Shown: positions 1-8,472 of the stretch, in pieces
Layout: each line of letters starts with the position of its first letter
Position numbering within the stretch: the first letter of the stretch is position 1
From: Aldehydirespirator sp963662645
GTDB lineage: Bacteria; Actinomycetota; Acidimicrobiia; Acidimicrobiales; Aldehydirespiratoraceae
Direction of reading: 5' to 3'
NCBI GenBank assembly: GCA_963662645.2
Contig: OY759762.1
Span: 1,798,001 to 1,862,000 of the forward strand
DNA: 64,000 nt
Notes under the pieces: generated by a model
Database searches by the model: none
What the model was told of the DNA's origin: nothing
Seen by the model: only the letters and a program-made list of their open reading frames with translations
Translations under genes and position numbers: made by a program

Positions 1-68
1 CCGATCAGCGCCAGAGCGTTGGGGATCTTCCAGGTGAGCCGGTTCACGAGCTGGTCGTCGAGTGCCAT
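1..68 (-). CDS. 5' end of a truncated gene, possibly a flavin-reductase-like protein
   Basis: An ATG on the minus strand at 68 opens a frame that runs off the left edge. The 22 visible residues begin MALDDQLVNRLTWKIPNAL. This start reminds me of small flavin-reductase-like FMN-binding proteins, but that is an impression from a very short stretch and not a domain match. The gene is divergent from the EamA exporter, with only about 24 bases between the two start codons, so any promoters overlap. Only the N-terminus is visible, so function remains open. Confidence 0.45.
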   Translation of the reverse strand, partial: MALDDQLVNRLTWKIPNALALI

Positions 69-92
69 GACCTCACCCTATCCGGGGTCGTG

Positions 93-932
93 ATGCGCCT
101 CCGAGCGCTCCCTCCTGAGGCTCTGTTCATGGTCGGGGCGATCTCGCAGTACCTGGGCGCGGCCGTCGCCGCCACGCTGTTCGACCAGTTGGCCCCGAGC
201 GGGGTGGCCTTGCTCCGGGTACTGGGCGCGGGCGCCATGATCGTACTGCTGCGACGCTCGTGGCGCCGTCGCTGGGAGCGGGCCGTGCTGGTCCGGGCCG
301 CAGCCTTCGGGGTGTCGTTGGCCGCCATGAACCTGTGCTTCTACCTGGCCATGGACAGACTGCCACTCGGCAACGCGGTCGCCATCGAGTTCACCGGACC
401 GGTGGTAGTGGCCGCGCTCGGGGCCCGCTCCCTTCGTTCGTCGGGGGCTCTGGTGCTGGCCATCGCCGGTGTGCTGGTGCTGGCCGGAGTTGAGGCCGAG
501 GGCACCGCGGCCGGGGTGGGGTTCGCGCTGCTAGCCGCGGCGTTTTGGGCTGGCTACATCCTGCTGGGCCACCGGGTTGCTCGCAGCCCGGCCTCGGTGG
601 ACGGGCTGGGGATCGGCATGCTGGTCGGAGCGGTGGCCATCAGCGGATTCGGCGTGTCCGCGGTGGGCGGTGCGCTGGACGCCCCGCTGGTGCTCGCCCT
701 GGGCGTGGCCACCGGAATCCTGTCGAACGTGATCCCCTACCGGATCGACCAGACGGTCATGCGCCGGGTGGACCCGCACCGTTTCGCTCTGCTCCAGGCG
801 ATCCTGCCGGCGACCGCGACGGTGGTGGGACTGGCCACCCTAGCCCAGGTGCCCAGCGGCCAGGAACTGCTAGGCATCGGCCTGGTGATAGTGGCTATCG
901 CCGGCAGCCGCCCCGCCGCTACGTCGAATTAG
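93..932 (+). CDS. EamA/RhtA-type inner-membrane exporter
   Basis: The 279-residue product is almost entirely hydrophobic, with about ten predicted membrane helices arranged as two EamA halves, the usual layout of drug/metabolite transporter superfamily exporters. The sequence resembles the threonine/homoserine exporter RhtA subgroup: an early QYLGAA helix, then NAVAIEFTGPVVVA, a short segment around residue 100 typical of these transporters. A GTG lies directly before the chosen ATG and another ATG lies at 129; I prefer 93 because it keeps the whole first helix. The substrate cannot be told from sequence. The gene is followed after 32 bases by an amidohydrolase gene on the same strand, but nothing ties the two functionally. 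Confidence 0.85.
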   Translation: MRLRALPPEALFMVGAISQYLGAAVAATLFDQLAPSGVALLRVLGAGAMIVLLRRSWRRRWERAVLVRAAAFGVSLAAMNLCFYLAMDRLPLGNAVAIEFTGPVVVAALGARSLRSSGALVLAIAGVLVLAGVEAEGTAAGVGFALLAAAFWAGYILLGHRVARSPASVDGLGIGMLVGAVAISGFGVSAVGGALDAPLVLALGVATGILSNVIPYRIDQTVMRRVDPHRFALLQAILPATATVVGLATLAQVPSGQELLGIGLVIVAIAGSRPAATSN

Positions 933-964
933 CGCGCCGGGTCGCGGCCGTTACGGTTGAGCCC

Positions 965-2362
965 ATGATCTTCAGCCACGGGACGGTCATCACGATGAAC
1001 CCGAGCCGGGAGATAATCGAGGACGGCGCGCTGGTGGTCTCCGGCGACCGCATCGCGGCGGTGGGCAAGAGCTCGGAGTTGCGCAGCCGCTATCCCGACG
1101 CCGATGAGGTCGATGTCAAAGGCCACATCGTGATGCCAGGGCTGATCGACACCCATGTGCACCTGGCCCAGACCATGCTGCGAGGCGTCTCGGAGGGAAA
1201 GCGGCTCCCCGACTTCTCGAGTTGGCTGTTCGCCCGCATCTTCCCGCTGCAGGGCTCCTACAGCGAAGCTGACGCGGCCGCCAGCGCCCGCCTGGGCGTC
1301 CTGGAGATGCTCAAGTCGGGAACCACGGGGTTCGTGGAGTGCCTACTGGCCGAGCGCTACGGCTTCGACGGGATCGCGGAGGTGTGCGTGGAATCGGGCA
1401 TCAGAGCCGCCCTCGGCAAGGTGGCCATGGCCGTCAGCCCCGAGACCCGCGACGAGCTGGGCTGGCACCACGGCATGTGGCAGACCCGGGAGTCCTCCAT
1501 AGCGCAGACCCTCGAGGCCCACGATCGCTGGGATGGCGCCGGCGACGGCCGGCTCCAAGTGTGGTTCGGGTGCCGGTCGGCCGAGCCGGCCTGCGATCTG
1601 TCGCTCTACGACGAGGTGTCGGAGCTGGCCCGGGCCCGCGACATGGGCATCACCGTCCACCTAGCCGAGATGCCCTCCGACAATGACTTCGCCCGGAGCC
1701 TCGGATTCCGCAGCCACGTCGAGCTTGCCCACGGCCACGGGCTTCTAGGTCCCCGCAGCGTTCTGGCCCATTGCACCGTGGCCGACGACGAGGACCACCG
1801 GCTGTTGGCCTCCACCGGCACGTCGGTGTCGCACAACCCGGCCAACAACGCCTCCGCAGCCTGGGGTCCGGCCGCGGTGACCGACATGCTCGAAGCCGGA
1901 GTCAACGTCGCGCTGGGCTGCGATGCCGCTCCGTCCAACGCCAATCTCGACCTGCTGCGGGATATGCGCATCGCCTGCCATTCGGCCCGGCAGCGGGCCG
2001 GAACCCGCCTGGCCATCGGCCCCGAGACGGTGCTGGAGATGGCCACGCTGAACGGTGCCACGGCTCTCGGGCTGGGGGATTCGCTCGGCTCGCTGGAGCC
2101 GGGCAAGAAGGCCGACTTCATCACCATCGACACCGACGCCCCGCACCTTCAGCCCGTATGGAACCCGGTGGCCACCGCAGTATTCGCAGCCCAGGGCCGG
2201 GACGTCGACACGGTCGTGATCAACGGTCGGACCGTCATGCGCAACCGGGCAGTGCTCACCATGGACGAGGCGGCCGTGCTCGACGACGTGCGCAGCCGAT
2301 TCCGGGTGGTCGCGGCGCGAGCCGGTGTCACCGGGCTGGAATCCGAGTGGCCGACGGTGTGA
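965..2362 (+). CDS. ATZ/TRZ-type amidohydrolase (deaminase/chlorohydrolase family)
   Basis: This 465-residue protein belongs to the metal-dependent amidohydrolase superfamily, in the group containing S-adenosylhomocysteine/guanine deaminases and triazine hydrolases. The N-terminal metal motif is DTHVHLAQTMLRG; the later ligands appear as HLAE, HCT and the catalytic aspartate in ALGCDAAPSN. The C-terminal GLGDSLGSLEPGKKADF segment is the standard family ending. The frame stays open upstream, but the ATG at 965 gives the normal N-terminus, beginning MIFSHGTVITMNPSREIIED. The stop overlaps the GTG of the following 2-hydroxyacid dehydrogenase by 4 bases, so the two are probably co-translated and may serve one catabolic route. 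The real substrate (a deaminated ring or an amide) is not predictable. Confidence 0.88.
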   Translation: MIFSHGTVITMNPSREIIEDGALVVSGDRIAAVGKSSELRSRYPDADEVDVKGHIVMPGLIDTHVHLAQTMLRGVSEGKRLPDFSSWLFARIFPLQGSYSEADAAASARLGVLEMLKSGTTGFVECLLAERYGFDGIAEVCVESGIRAALGKVAMAVSPETRDELGWHHGMWQTRESSIAQTLEAHDRWDGAGDGRLQVWFGCRSAEPACDLSLYDEVSELARARDMGITVHLAEMPSDNDFARSLGFRSHVELAHGHGLLGPRSVLAHCTVADDEDHRLLASTGTSVSHNPANNASAAWGPAAVTDMLEAGVNVALGCDAAPSNANLDLLRDMRIACHSARQRAGTRLAIGPETVLEMATLNGATALGLGDSLGSLEPGKKADFITIDTDAPHLQPVWNPVATAVFAAQGRDVDTVVINGRTVMRNRAVLTMDEAAVLDDVRSRFRVVAARAGVTGLESEWPTV

Positions 2363-3387
2363 GCCGGCATCTGCACCGCGCCGTCTACGTGACCCAGCGG
2401 GCACCCGTTCACCAGGAAGTGGCCCGAGCCGCCTGCCCCGACCAGATCGAGCTGGTCATGCTCGTGTCGCCCTCAGATTCCGAGATCATCGACGCAGTGG
2501 CCGACGCCGAGTTCCTGGTCAGCGAGCGGTCGAGGGTGATCGATGGGCCCATCATCGAGGCCGGGAGCCGTCTCCGGCTGATCCAGCGCCTCGGACTACA
2601 GGTCCACGACATCGACCTCGGCGCGGCCCGCCGGGCCGAGGTTCCGGTGTGCCGGTGGCCCCTGCCGCAGTGCACGATGGTGGCCGAGCATGTGGTCATG
2701 CAGATGATGGCCCTGCTCAAACGCACCCGCGAGGCCGAGCGGATCGTCGTGGAGGCCAGCGCGGCATGGGGGACGCCCCAGCGGTGCGACGCCGACACCT
2801 TCCTAATCGACTGGTCGAGAATGCAGGGCGTTCGCCAACTGCGGGACTGCGCGGTGGGGATAGTTGGCCTCGGTGAGATCGGAACCGAGCTGGCGCTGCG
2901 CCTCGGCAGCTTCGGATGCGAGCTCCGCTACCACCGCCGCAACCGGCTGCCGGACTGGGCCGAGGAGCAGCTCCAGATCGCCTACGCCGGACTCGACGAG
3001 TTGCTCGACCGATCCGATGTAGTGGTCCTGCTGCTGCCCCATTCCGCCGAGACAGCCGGAATCGCCGATGCGGAGTTCTTGCGCCGGCTACGGCCCGGCT
3101 CGCTCTTGATCAACGCCGGAGCCAGCAGCCTGCTCGACGAGGACGCTGTGGCCCGGGCTTACCGGACCGGCCATCTGGGCGGCGTGGCCACCGACGGCTT
3201 CGCCTGGGAGCCGGTTCGACTCGACAATCCGCTCTTGGCGCTGGCCGCCGACCCCAGGGCCAACGTTGTGCTGACCCCCCATTCCGCCCAAGCCGGGTTG
3301 GTGATCGACACAACCGTGCGCCAGGCCGAGTACACCAACCTGCTCGCAGTGATCGAAGACCGCCCGCTTCTGCACCGGGTCGCCTGA
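2359..3387 (+). CDS. D-isomer-specific 2-hydroxyacid dehydrogenase-like protein, probable catalytic Arg missing
   Basis: The 342-residue product has the two-domain fold of NAD-dependent D-2-hydroxyacid dehydrogenases. The nucleotide-binding motif is GIVGLGEIGTELALRLG and the C-terminal catalytic histidine lies in LTPHSAQAG; the EP pair with the supporting glutamate reads DGFAWEP. The family segment that normally reads NTARGxxVDE is here LINAGASSLLDEDAV, so the substrate-carboxylate-binding arginine appears replaced by Ala. The enzyme may therefore use a non-carboxylate substrate or be inactive. The GTG at 2359 was chosen because it overlaps the amidohydrolase stop by 4 bases; the frame is open further upstream inside that gene, which is a shadow. 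Confidence 0.85.
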   Translation: MSRHLHRAVYVTQRAPVHQEVARAACPDQIELVMLVSPSDSEIIDAVADAEFLVSERSRVIDGPIIEAGSRLRLIQRLGLQVHDIDLGAARRAEVPVCRWPLPQCTMVAEHVVMQMMALLKRTREAERIVVEASAAWGTPQRCDADTFLIDWSRMQGVRQLRDCAVGIVGLGEIGTELALRLGSFGCELRYHRRNRLPDWAEEQLQIAYAGLDELLDRSDVVVLLLPHSAETAGIADAEFLRRLRPGSLLINAGASSLLDEDAVARAYRTGHLGGVATDGFAWEPVRLDNPLLALAADPRANVVLTPHSAQAGLVIDTTVRQAEYTNLLAVIEDRPLLHRVA

Positions 3388-3424
3388 CGACCGGAGTCCT
3401 GCCGCAGCCCCGTCTGTGGCGGGT

Positions 3425-4465
3425 CTAGGCAGCCGCAGGCAGCAGGCCGCGCGCCACCATGACCTCGGCGATCTGGATGGCGTTGAGCGCGGCGCCCTTG
3501 CGGAGGTTGTCACCCGCCACGAAGAGTGACAGACCGTTGGGGCGGGTGGGGTCGCGGCGGATGCGGCCCACATAGGAGGGGTCGGCGCCAGCGGCCTTCA
3601 GAGGAGTCGGAACGTCGGTCATCACGACGCCCGGCGCGCCGGCAAGGACCTCCACTGCACGCTCCAGAGTGATGGGGCGCTCGAACGACGCGCTGATCGA
3701 CAGGGAGTGCCCGCAGTACACCGGCACCCGCACGCAGGTGGCGGCAACCGCCAGACCGGGCAGCTCGAGGATCTTGCGGCTCTCGTGGGTGAGCTTCTGC
3801 TCCTCGTCGGTCTCCCCCGAGCCGTCGTCGACCACCGAGCCGGCCAGCGGGATCACGTTGAAGGCGATCGGCTCGGGGAACTTCTCGCCCGCCTGCAAGC
3901 CGACCGCGCTGCCGTCAAAAGTGAGCGACGGGGCGTCGGCACCCGCCTTCTGCACCTGCTCGTGCAGCTCGTCCACCCCGGCCAGGCCGGCACCGGACAC
4001 CGTCTGATAGGTGGAGACCACCATTGCGAGCAGGCCCGCCTCAGCATCCAAGCGCTTCAGCGGCGGCATGGCCACCATCGTCGTGCAGTTGGGGTTGGCC
4101 ACGATGCCCTTGGGGATCGAGTCCAGCGCATGGGGGTTGACCTCGGACACCACCAGCGGCACGTCCGGGTCGCGCCGCCAGGCCGAGGAGTTGTCGATCA
4201 CGACCGCTCCGGCGGCGGCCACCCGCTCGGCCAGGGCCCGGCTGGTGGTGGCCCCGGCGGAGAACAGGCACACGTCCAGGCCCGCGAAGTCCGCGGCGGC
4301 TGCGTCCTCCACCACGACGGGCCGGTCCCGCCAGTGCAGGGTGCGTCCCGCCGATCGCGACGAGGCGAAGAAGCGCAGCCCGCCCACCGGGAAGTCGCGC
4401 TCGTCCAGCAGGGCCCGCATCACCCCGCCCACCTGTCCGGTTGCCCCTACGACTCCAACGTCCAT
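3425..4465 (-). CDS. asd: aspartate-semialdehyde dehydrogenase
   Basis: Asd reduces aspartyl phosphate to aspartate semialdehyde with NADPH, the branch-point step to lysine/diaminopimelate, threonine and methionine. The 346-residue protein starts MDVGVVGATGQVG, the glycine-rich NADP loop, contains the catalytic cysteine in ANPNCTTM and a GAGLAGVDEL segment, and ends with RKGAALNAIQIAE, all diagnostic for the family. Its usual upstream partner in actinobacteria, aspartate kinase, lies on the same strand but 8.5 kb upstream at 12938-14176, with an accessory block in between. The ATG at 4465 is preceded by a run of 24-base direct repeats. Confidence 0.96.
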   Translation of the reverse strand: MDVGVVGATGQVGGVMRALLDERDFPVGGLRFFASSRSAGRTLHWRDRPVVVEDAAAADFAGLDVCLFSAGATTSRALAERVAAAGAVVIDNSSAWRRDPDVPLVVSEVNPHALDSIPKGIVANPNCTTMVAMPPLKRLDAEAGLLAMVVSTYQTVSGAGLAGVDELHEQVQKAGADAPSLTFDGSAVGLQAGEKFPEPIAFNVIPLAGSVVDDGSGETDEEQKLTHESRKILELPGLAVAATCVRVPVYCGHSLSISASFERPITLERAVEVLAGAPGVVMTDVPTPLKAAGADPSYVGRIRRDPTRPNGLSLFVAGDNLRKGAALNAIQIAEVMVARGLLPAAA

Positions 4466-4470
4466 GAGGC

Positions 4471-4532
4471 CGCAGGCTATCGGCCGTTCACGCCCGCAGG
4501 CTATCGGCCGTTCATATTCGCAGGCTTCGGCC
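4471..4532. repeat. two and a half 24-base tandem repeats upstream of asd
   Basis: The 20-base unit CGCAGGCTATCGGCCGTTCA is present perfectly at 4471-4490 and 4495-4514, and a partial third copy (CGCAGGCTTCGGCC) follows at 4519-4532. The period is 24 bases. The array sits directly 5' of asd and touches the 3' end of the membrane-protein gene at 4512, so it marks the left edge of the accessory block. It may be a duplication scar. Confidence 0.85.
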
Positions 4533-5120
4533 GGCGCGTTTGATGATGCCCATGAGAAGTCTCAACACAAACTCCAAGACCGCGAGGAAGAAGAGATAGT
4601 ACAGGATGTCTTCGGTGTAGTCCTTGGCATTCTGCAAGGACTCCAACGACTCCTCTACCGAGAAGAAAGAGATATCAATAATGACTGCGGCTAGAACGGC
4701 AAACGGCAATATTTTAGCCACGTCTTGAGACAATTCTTCTTTGTAGTACGCTGTCACACGAATGGCACCGACGGTGGCGAACGCTATCGATAGTGTTTCC
4801 GAAAAATCTTGGCCCCTGGACAGAAAGGCCAGTATCAGCGTCAGGACCGCGAACCAGAAGAAGGCCGCGAGTGGAAACAGCACAAGGTACTTGAGCACAT
4901 AGAAGGCCATGTGGAGCGCGGACCGCAGCCATCGGAGGTTCACTTCTTCGTATCTGGAGAAGTCTACGGAGAACATGTCGCGGGCAGCCAAAAACCGATA
5001 GAACTTGAAAACAAAGATGGCGTAAGCGGCCATCAACAGAACATAAGTGGAGGCGGGGCGCAACAAGTCCATGGCGTCATTGAAGTTCAGACCCTTGCTG
5101 AAGATGTCATTGATGTCCAT
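4512..5120 (-). CDS. hypothetical multi-pass membrane protein, AT-rich
   Basis: The 202-residue product has about four hydrophobic helices: residues 24-45, a paired region around 70-105, a segment near 135-155 and one near 172-190. Charged, phenylalanine-rich stretches separate them. I recognise no family. The gene is much less GC-rich than its neighbours and uses A/T-ending codons freely, which suggests acquisition from another genome. A good ribosome site (AAGGAAG) lies 6 bases before the ATG. It is divergent from the six-gene kinase/phosphatase operon and shares a 221-base intergenic region with it, so it may be an effector or regulator of that system, but there is no direct evidence. Confidence 0.7.
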   Translation of the reverse strand: MDINDIFSKGLNFNDAMDLLRPASTYVLLMAAYAIFVFKFYRFLAARDMFSVDFSRYEEVNLRWLRSALHMAFYVLKYLVLFPLAAFFWFAVLTLILAFLSRGQDFSETLSIAFATVGAIRVTAYYKEELSQDVAKILPFAVLAAVIIDISFFSVEESLESLQNAKDYTEDILYYLFFLAVLEFVLRLLMGIIKRAGRSLRI

Positions 5121-5229
5121 GAGTTCTTCCTTTCACTATCTAATTCACAGGCATGGCTCCGCTGGCAATATGGGAACGGCTACTACGTCCCATGCGGCTA
5201 CCCAACAGTGTGAAGCAGCCTTGTTCGCG

Positions 5230-5243
5230 ATAGTATATACTAT
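5230..5243. promoter_or_regulatory. 14-bp perfect palindrome in the divergent intergenic region
   Basis: The intergenic region 5121-5341 is clearly AT-richer than the flanking genes and contains the perfect palindrome ATAGTATATACTAT roughly at its centre. This could be an operator for a dimeric regulator or part of a divergent promoter. Downstream, TTGATG at 5247 and GACAAT at 5271 with an 18-base spacer is a weak candidate sigma-70-type promoter for the operon starting at 5342. No regulator gene is encoded nearby. Confidence 0.45.
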
Positions 5244-5341
5244 GGTTTGATGATCTGCTTGAGAGAAAAGGACAATCACAGATTGCGAGTGCACCACTGG
5301 CCGTAATTTTGGGGTAGGACCAAAGGGAGAGAGGGGCGACG

Positions 5342-6550
5342 ATGAGTGGTCCGAAGTGCGCCAGATATCGCATCGACCCGGCTGTGTTGGCCGAGGCGAG
5401 GAGGAGATCGGCTGCATTGGCCGTGCGCGACGGCTTGATCGACCGCATCGCGGCCTTCGAGACAGTGTGCGCCGCTCGACGCAGGGCCGGGCGCACTGCT
5501 ATGTGGGAGTGGCAGTCGGGAAGCGTCTCCCGGTCGACCGGCACAGCCGAGATCGAAACGTGGAACATCGAAGCTACAAGGGCGCTGGCAGAAGCCGAGT
5601 CGGAACTCGCCGAAGTCGAACGAAGCGAGCGCCAGCAGGACATCCGCAGCAGGATCGCCGCCGTGGCCTCAGGACGCATCGGCGATCTGATACGTGGCGA
5701 TGCCGCGGCCAAGAAGGCTGACGACGACGAGCCGAGACAGCCGGCCGAGTCGGGATCGCCCGGCGCGACCGTGACCGACGACGACCGCCACCGCGAGATC
5801 GCGGCACTGATAGACCGGCTGCCAATCGGTGCGACCGCCCAAGAGCGTGACGCCATCGACGAGCAGATCACCGGGCTGGCGGAGGCGGCGGCAACCGAGT
5901 TCAGCTCCCGCCTCGTCGGGCTCAAGGCCGAGATACAGCGCGTCGAACGGTCGGTCGAATCCCGCGCTGAGGTGCACCGGCGCGCTGAGCAGCTTCTGAG
6001 AACCCTCGACGGACTAGAGGGCGGCGAGATAGCCGAGAGCCGAGCACTACTGCATCGGGTGATCTCCGGTCAGACGCCTCTGCTGCATGCCGACGTGGAG
6101 CGTGTGGCGCGGGCGCGCTCCGCGGCAACTGCCGACTTCGAGCGACGCCTCGTCGCCACCAAGATCGAGGAGGCGCTTCGACGGTCGGGGATCGAGGTCG
6201 GAGCGGGCTTCGCTACCGATGTCGTCAAAGGCGAGAAGGCCTATGGGGCGGCCCGCTCCTCCGATGAGCACGCCGTCGAACTCCAACTGCGCGACGGCCT
6301 CGTGGACATGCGCATCGTTCGGGCGTCCGGCACATCCGACCCTCGACGCGACACTGCGGCAGAGGTCGAGTTTTGTGAGGACGTCGAACGCGTCAGCTCA
6401 GAACTGCACAGCCGCGGCGTGGACTTGACGCTCATCAGCAACCAACCTCCGGGCGCGGCCAGGGTCGAGGTCGTCCCCCGCGCTCAGGACGCGCTGGCGG
6501 CGCGGCGACGCAGACGCGCCCAGCCAATCGGAAGGAAACGCGAGAGATGA
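5342..6550 (+). CDS. hypothetical coiled-coil protein, first gene of the AAA+/radical-SAM/kinase operon
   Basis: The 402-residue product begins MSGPKCARYRID, then has long charged, Ala/Glu/Arg-rich helical segments (about residues 15-120 and 145-290) that read as coiled coil. It ends with a globular C-terminal part, about residues 290-385. That part contains EKAYGAARSSDEHAVELQL and an acidic AEVEFCEDVERVS segment. I do not recognise a catalytic domain. The ATG has a purine-rich ribosome site (GGGAGAGAGGGG). The stop overlaps the ATG of the AAA+ ATPase gene by 4 bases, so the protein is probably made in proportion to the ATPase. It may be a scaffold, adaptor or substrate of the ATPase; this is inference from position and helical character only. 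Confidence 0.8.
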   Translation: MSGPKCARYRIDPAVLAEARRRSAALAVRDGLIDRIAAFETVCAARRRAGRTAMWEWQSGSVSRSTGTAEIETWNIEATRALAEAESELAEVERSERQQDIRSRIAAVASGRIGDLIRGDAAAKKADDDEPRQPAESGSPGATVTDDDRHREIAALIDRLPIGATAQERDAIDEQITGLAEAAATEFSSRLVGLKAEIQRVERSVESRAEVHRRAEQLLRTLDGLEGGEIAESRALLHRVISGQTPLLHADVERVARARSAATADFERRLVATKIEEALRRSGIEVGAGFATDVVKGEKAYGAARSSDEHAVELQLRDGLVDMRIVRASGTSDPRRDTAAEVEFCEDVERVSSELHSRGVDLTLISNQPPGAARVEVVPRAQDALAARRRRRAQPIGRKRER

Positions 6551-8472
6551 CCGACACCCAAGAACCGGCCAACGCCGCACGGCAGGCCGACACCGCACAA
6601 GCCGACACAGCCCAGGAAACTGGCGCCACGCAAGAGATCGAAGTGGCGGCCGACCCTGCGTGGCCGGCTTGGCTGAGGGAGATAGATGCACTGTTGGCGG
6701 TCCATTCCCAGTTCGTGCTCTCGGGCAATGTGCACGACAGATACCGGCTTCCCTCGAGCGAGACGCCGCTGGCCGACACAATCTCCGCCGCCCTACTGGC
6801 AGGACTGCGCGGGGCAGGATTCCAAGCGCTGATAGTCCATGACGTGGTCGACGGCTACCGCGTCGTCGCCGACGACCATGAGGCGGCCTGGGCCGATGCC
6901 CATGCCCTGACCGGCCACGACCTGCGCTCGGCGCCGGCGGACGACCTCGGCCGGCTCGCCGGGGTCATCAATTCCTTCGCGGTGGGCGAAGGTCCCCGCA
7001 TGGGACTGGTGCTCGAGTACGCCAGCCGTATCAGCCCGAGCATCACCGACCTGGGCCCGCGGGAGCACGCATTCTTCGCCGCCAGCCTCAAGTGCTCCCA
7101 CGAGGCCCGTCCGGGCCACCACCCGTCCGCGTCGCGCGGCGCGATCTACAACCCGGTGTTCTGGGTCGTCGACCGCGAGCACGACCTCCCGGCATGGCTC
7201 ACGGCGGGCAATCGGGGCATCCGGGCGATCCCGGTGCCCTGGCCCAGCCTGGCCGAACGCGAGGAGACGGCGGCGCTGCTCGCGGCCACAGCCGACGACG
7301 AGGACCGCGACCATGCCGTCGAGACGCTGTCCACCCGCACGGAGGGCATGAGCACGGCGAGCCTGTTCGACATCGCGACACTGTTCGTCGACCAACGGAT
7401 CTCCTACAGCGACGCGGAGGACGCCGTGCGGGTCTACAAGCTGGGGGCCGCCGAGAGTCCGTGGCGGCGCGGCGCAGCAACCCAGCGGCTTCGGGACCAC
7501 GATGTCGAGGGGGTGCTCAACGGCAAGGTGAAGGGACAGCAGGCCGCGGTCACCAAGGCCGCCGACATCCTCCGGCGCGCCGCGCTCGGACTGTCCGGCG
7601 CGCAGGCGGGGGCAAGCTCGAGCCGGCCCAGGGGCGTGCTGTTCTTCGCCGGGCCGACCGGCGTCGGCAAGACGCTGCTCGCAAAGGCCGTGACCGAGCT
7701 GGTCTTCGGCTCTGAGGACTCCTACGTGCGATTCGACATGAGCGAGTTCACATCCGAGCACGCCGGCGACCGGCTCGTGGGCGCTCCACCGGGCTACATC
7801 GGCTTCGAGGGCGGAGGCGAGCTCACCAACGCGGTGCGCCGCAAGCCCTACACGCTGCTGCTCTTCGACGAGATCGAGAAGGCCCATCCCCGCATCCTCG
7901 ACAAGTTCCTGCAACTTCTCGACGACGGCCGCCTCACCGACGGACGGGGCACCACGGTCCACTTCTCCGACACGCTGGTCGTGTTCACCTCGAATCTCGG
8001 CATGACCCAGCCAGCTCGCGACGGCACCGGCGTCCGCGTGCCGACGGTCACCCCCGCCGACTCCTACAACGTGATCGAGGCCCGAGTCACCGAGGAGATC
8101 CGCCGCTACTTCACCGAGGACCTCAACCGGCCCGAGTTGCTCAACCGGGTCGGCGACAACCTGGTGGTGTTCGACTTCATCCGCCGACCGGTCGCGGTGG
8201 AGATCATCGACCTCATGCTGGGCAACATCGTTGCCCGGGTCGAGGAGTCCACCGGCACCACCATCGAGATCTCGGACCAGGCGATGGAACAGATCCACGA
8301 ACTCGCCACCGCTGACTTGACATTCGGCGGGCGCGGCATCGGCAATGTGCTCGAATCGCGCTTCGTGAACCCGCTGGCGCGGGCGCTCTTCGCCCGAGAA
8401 CCCTCGCCCGCTGCCAGCGTCAAGGTCATGGAGGTGTCGAGCGGCAGTGTCCCCCAAGTGGTGCTGCAGTGA
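6547..8472 (+). CDS. Clp/Hsp100-type AAA+ ATPase with a degenerate N-terminal AAA-like module
   Basis: This 641-residue protein has a complete ClpA/ClpB-type second-domain AAA+ module in its C-terminal half. Walker A is GPTGVGKT at residues 369-376, the pore loop is GYIGFEGGG, and Walker B is LLLFDEIEKAHP with Asp441. Sensor 1 lies in VVFTSNLG and the arginine-finger segment is NRPELLNRV. Residues about 35-300 look like a second AAA-type module (HSQFVLSGNVHDRYR at its start, FWVVDREHDLPAWL near a sensor-1 position, IPVPWPSLAER afterwards) but show no GxxxxGK loop, so this module probably does not hydrolyse ATP. There is no ClpP-binding loop or Clp N-domain that I can see. Likely role: a remodelling or unfolding motor for the operon's own client, with activity controlled by the kinase/phosphatase/FHA genes downstream. 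The start overlaps the previous stop by 4 bases. Confidence 0.85.
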   Translation: MTDTQEPANAARQADTAQADTAQETGATQEIEVAADPAWPAWLREIDALLAVHSQFVLSGNVHDRYRLPSSETPLADTISAALLAGLRGAGFQALIVHDVVDGYRVVADDHEAAWADAHALTGHDLRSAPADDLGRLAGVINSFAVGEGPRMGLVLEYASRISPSITDLGPREHAFFAASLKCSHEARPGHHPSASRGAIYNPVFWVVDREHDLPAWLTAGNRGIRAIPVPWPSLAEREETAALLAATADDEDRDHAVETLSTRTEGMSTASLFDIATLFVDQRISYSDAEDAVRVYKLGAAESPWRRGAATQRLRDHDVEGVLNGKVKGQQAAVTKAADILRRAALGLSGAQAGASSSRPRGVLFFAGPTGVGKTLLAKAVTELVFGSEDSYVRFDMSEFTSEHAGDRLVGAPPGYIGFEGGGELTNAVRRKPYTLLLFDEIEKAHPRILDKFLQLLDDGRLTDGRGTTVHFSDTLVVFTSNLGMTQPARDGTGVRVPTVTPADSYNVIEARVTEEIRRYFTEDLNRPELLNRVGDNLVVFDFIRRPVAVEIIDLMLGNIVARVEESTGTTIEISDQAMEQIHELATADLTFGGRGIGNVLESRFVNPLARALFAREPSPAASVKVMEVSSGSVPQVVLQ

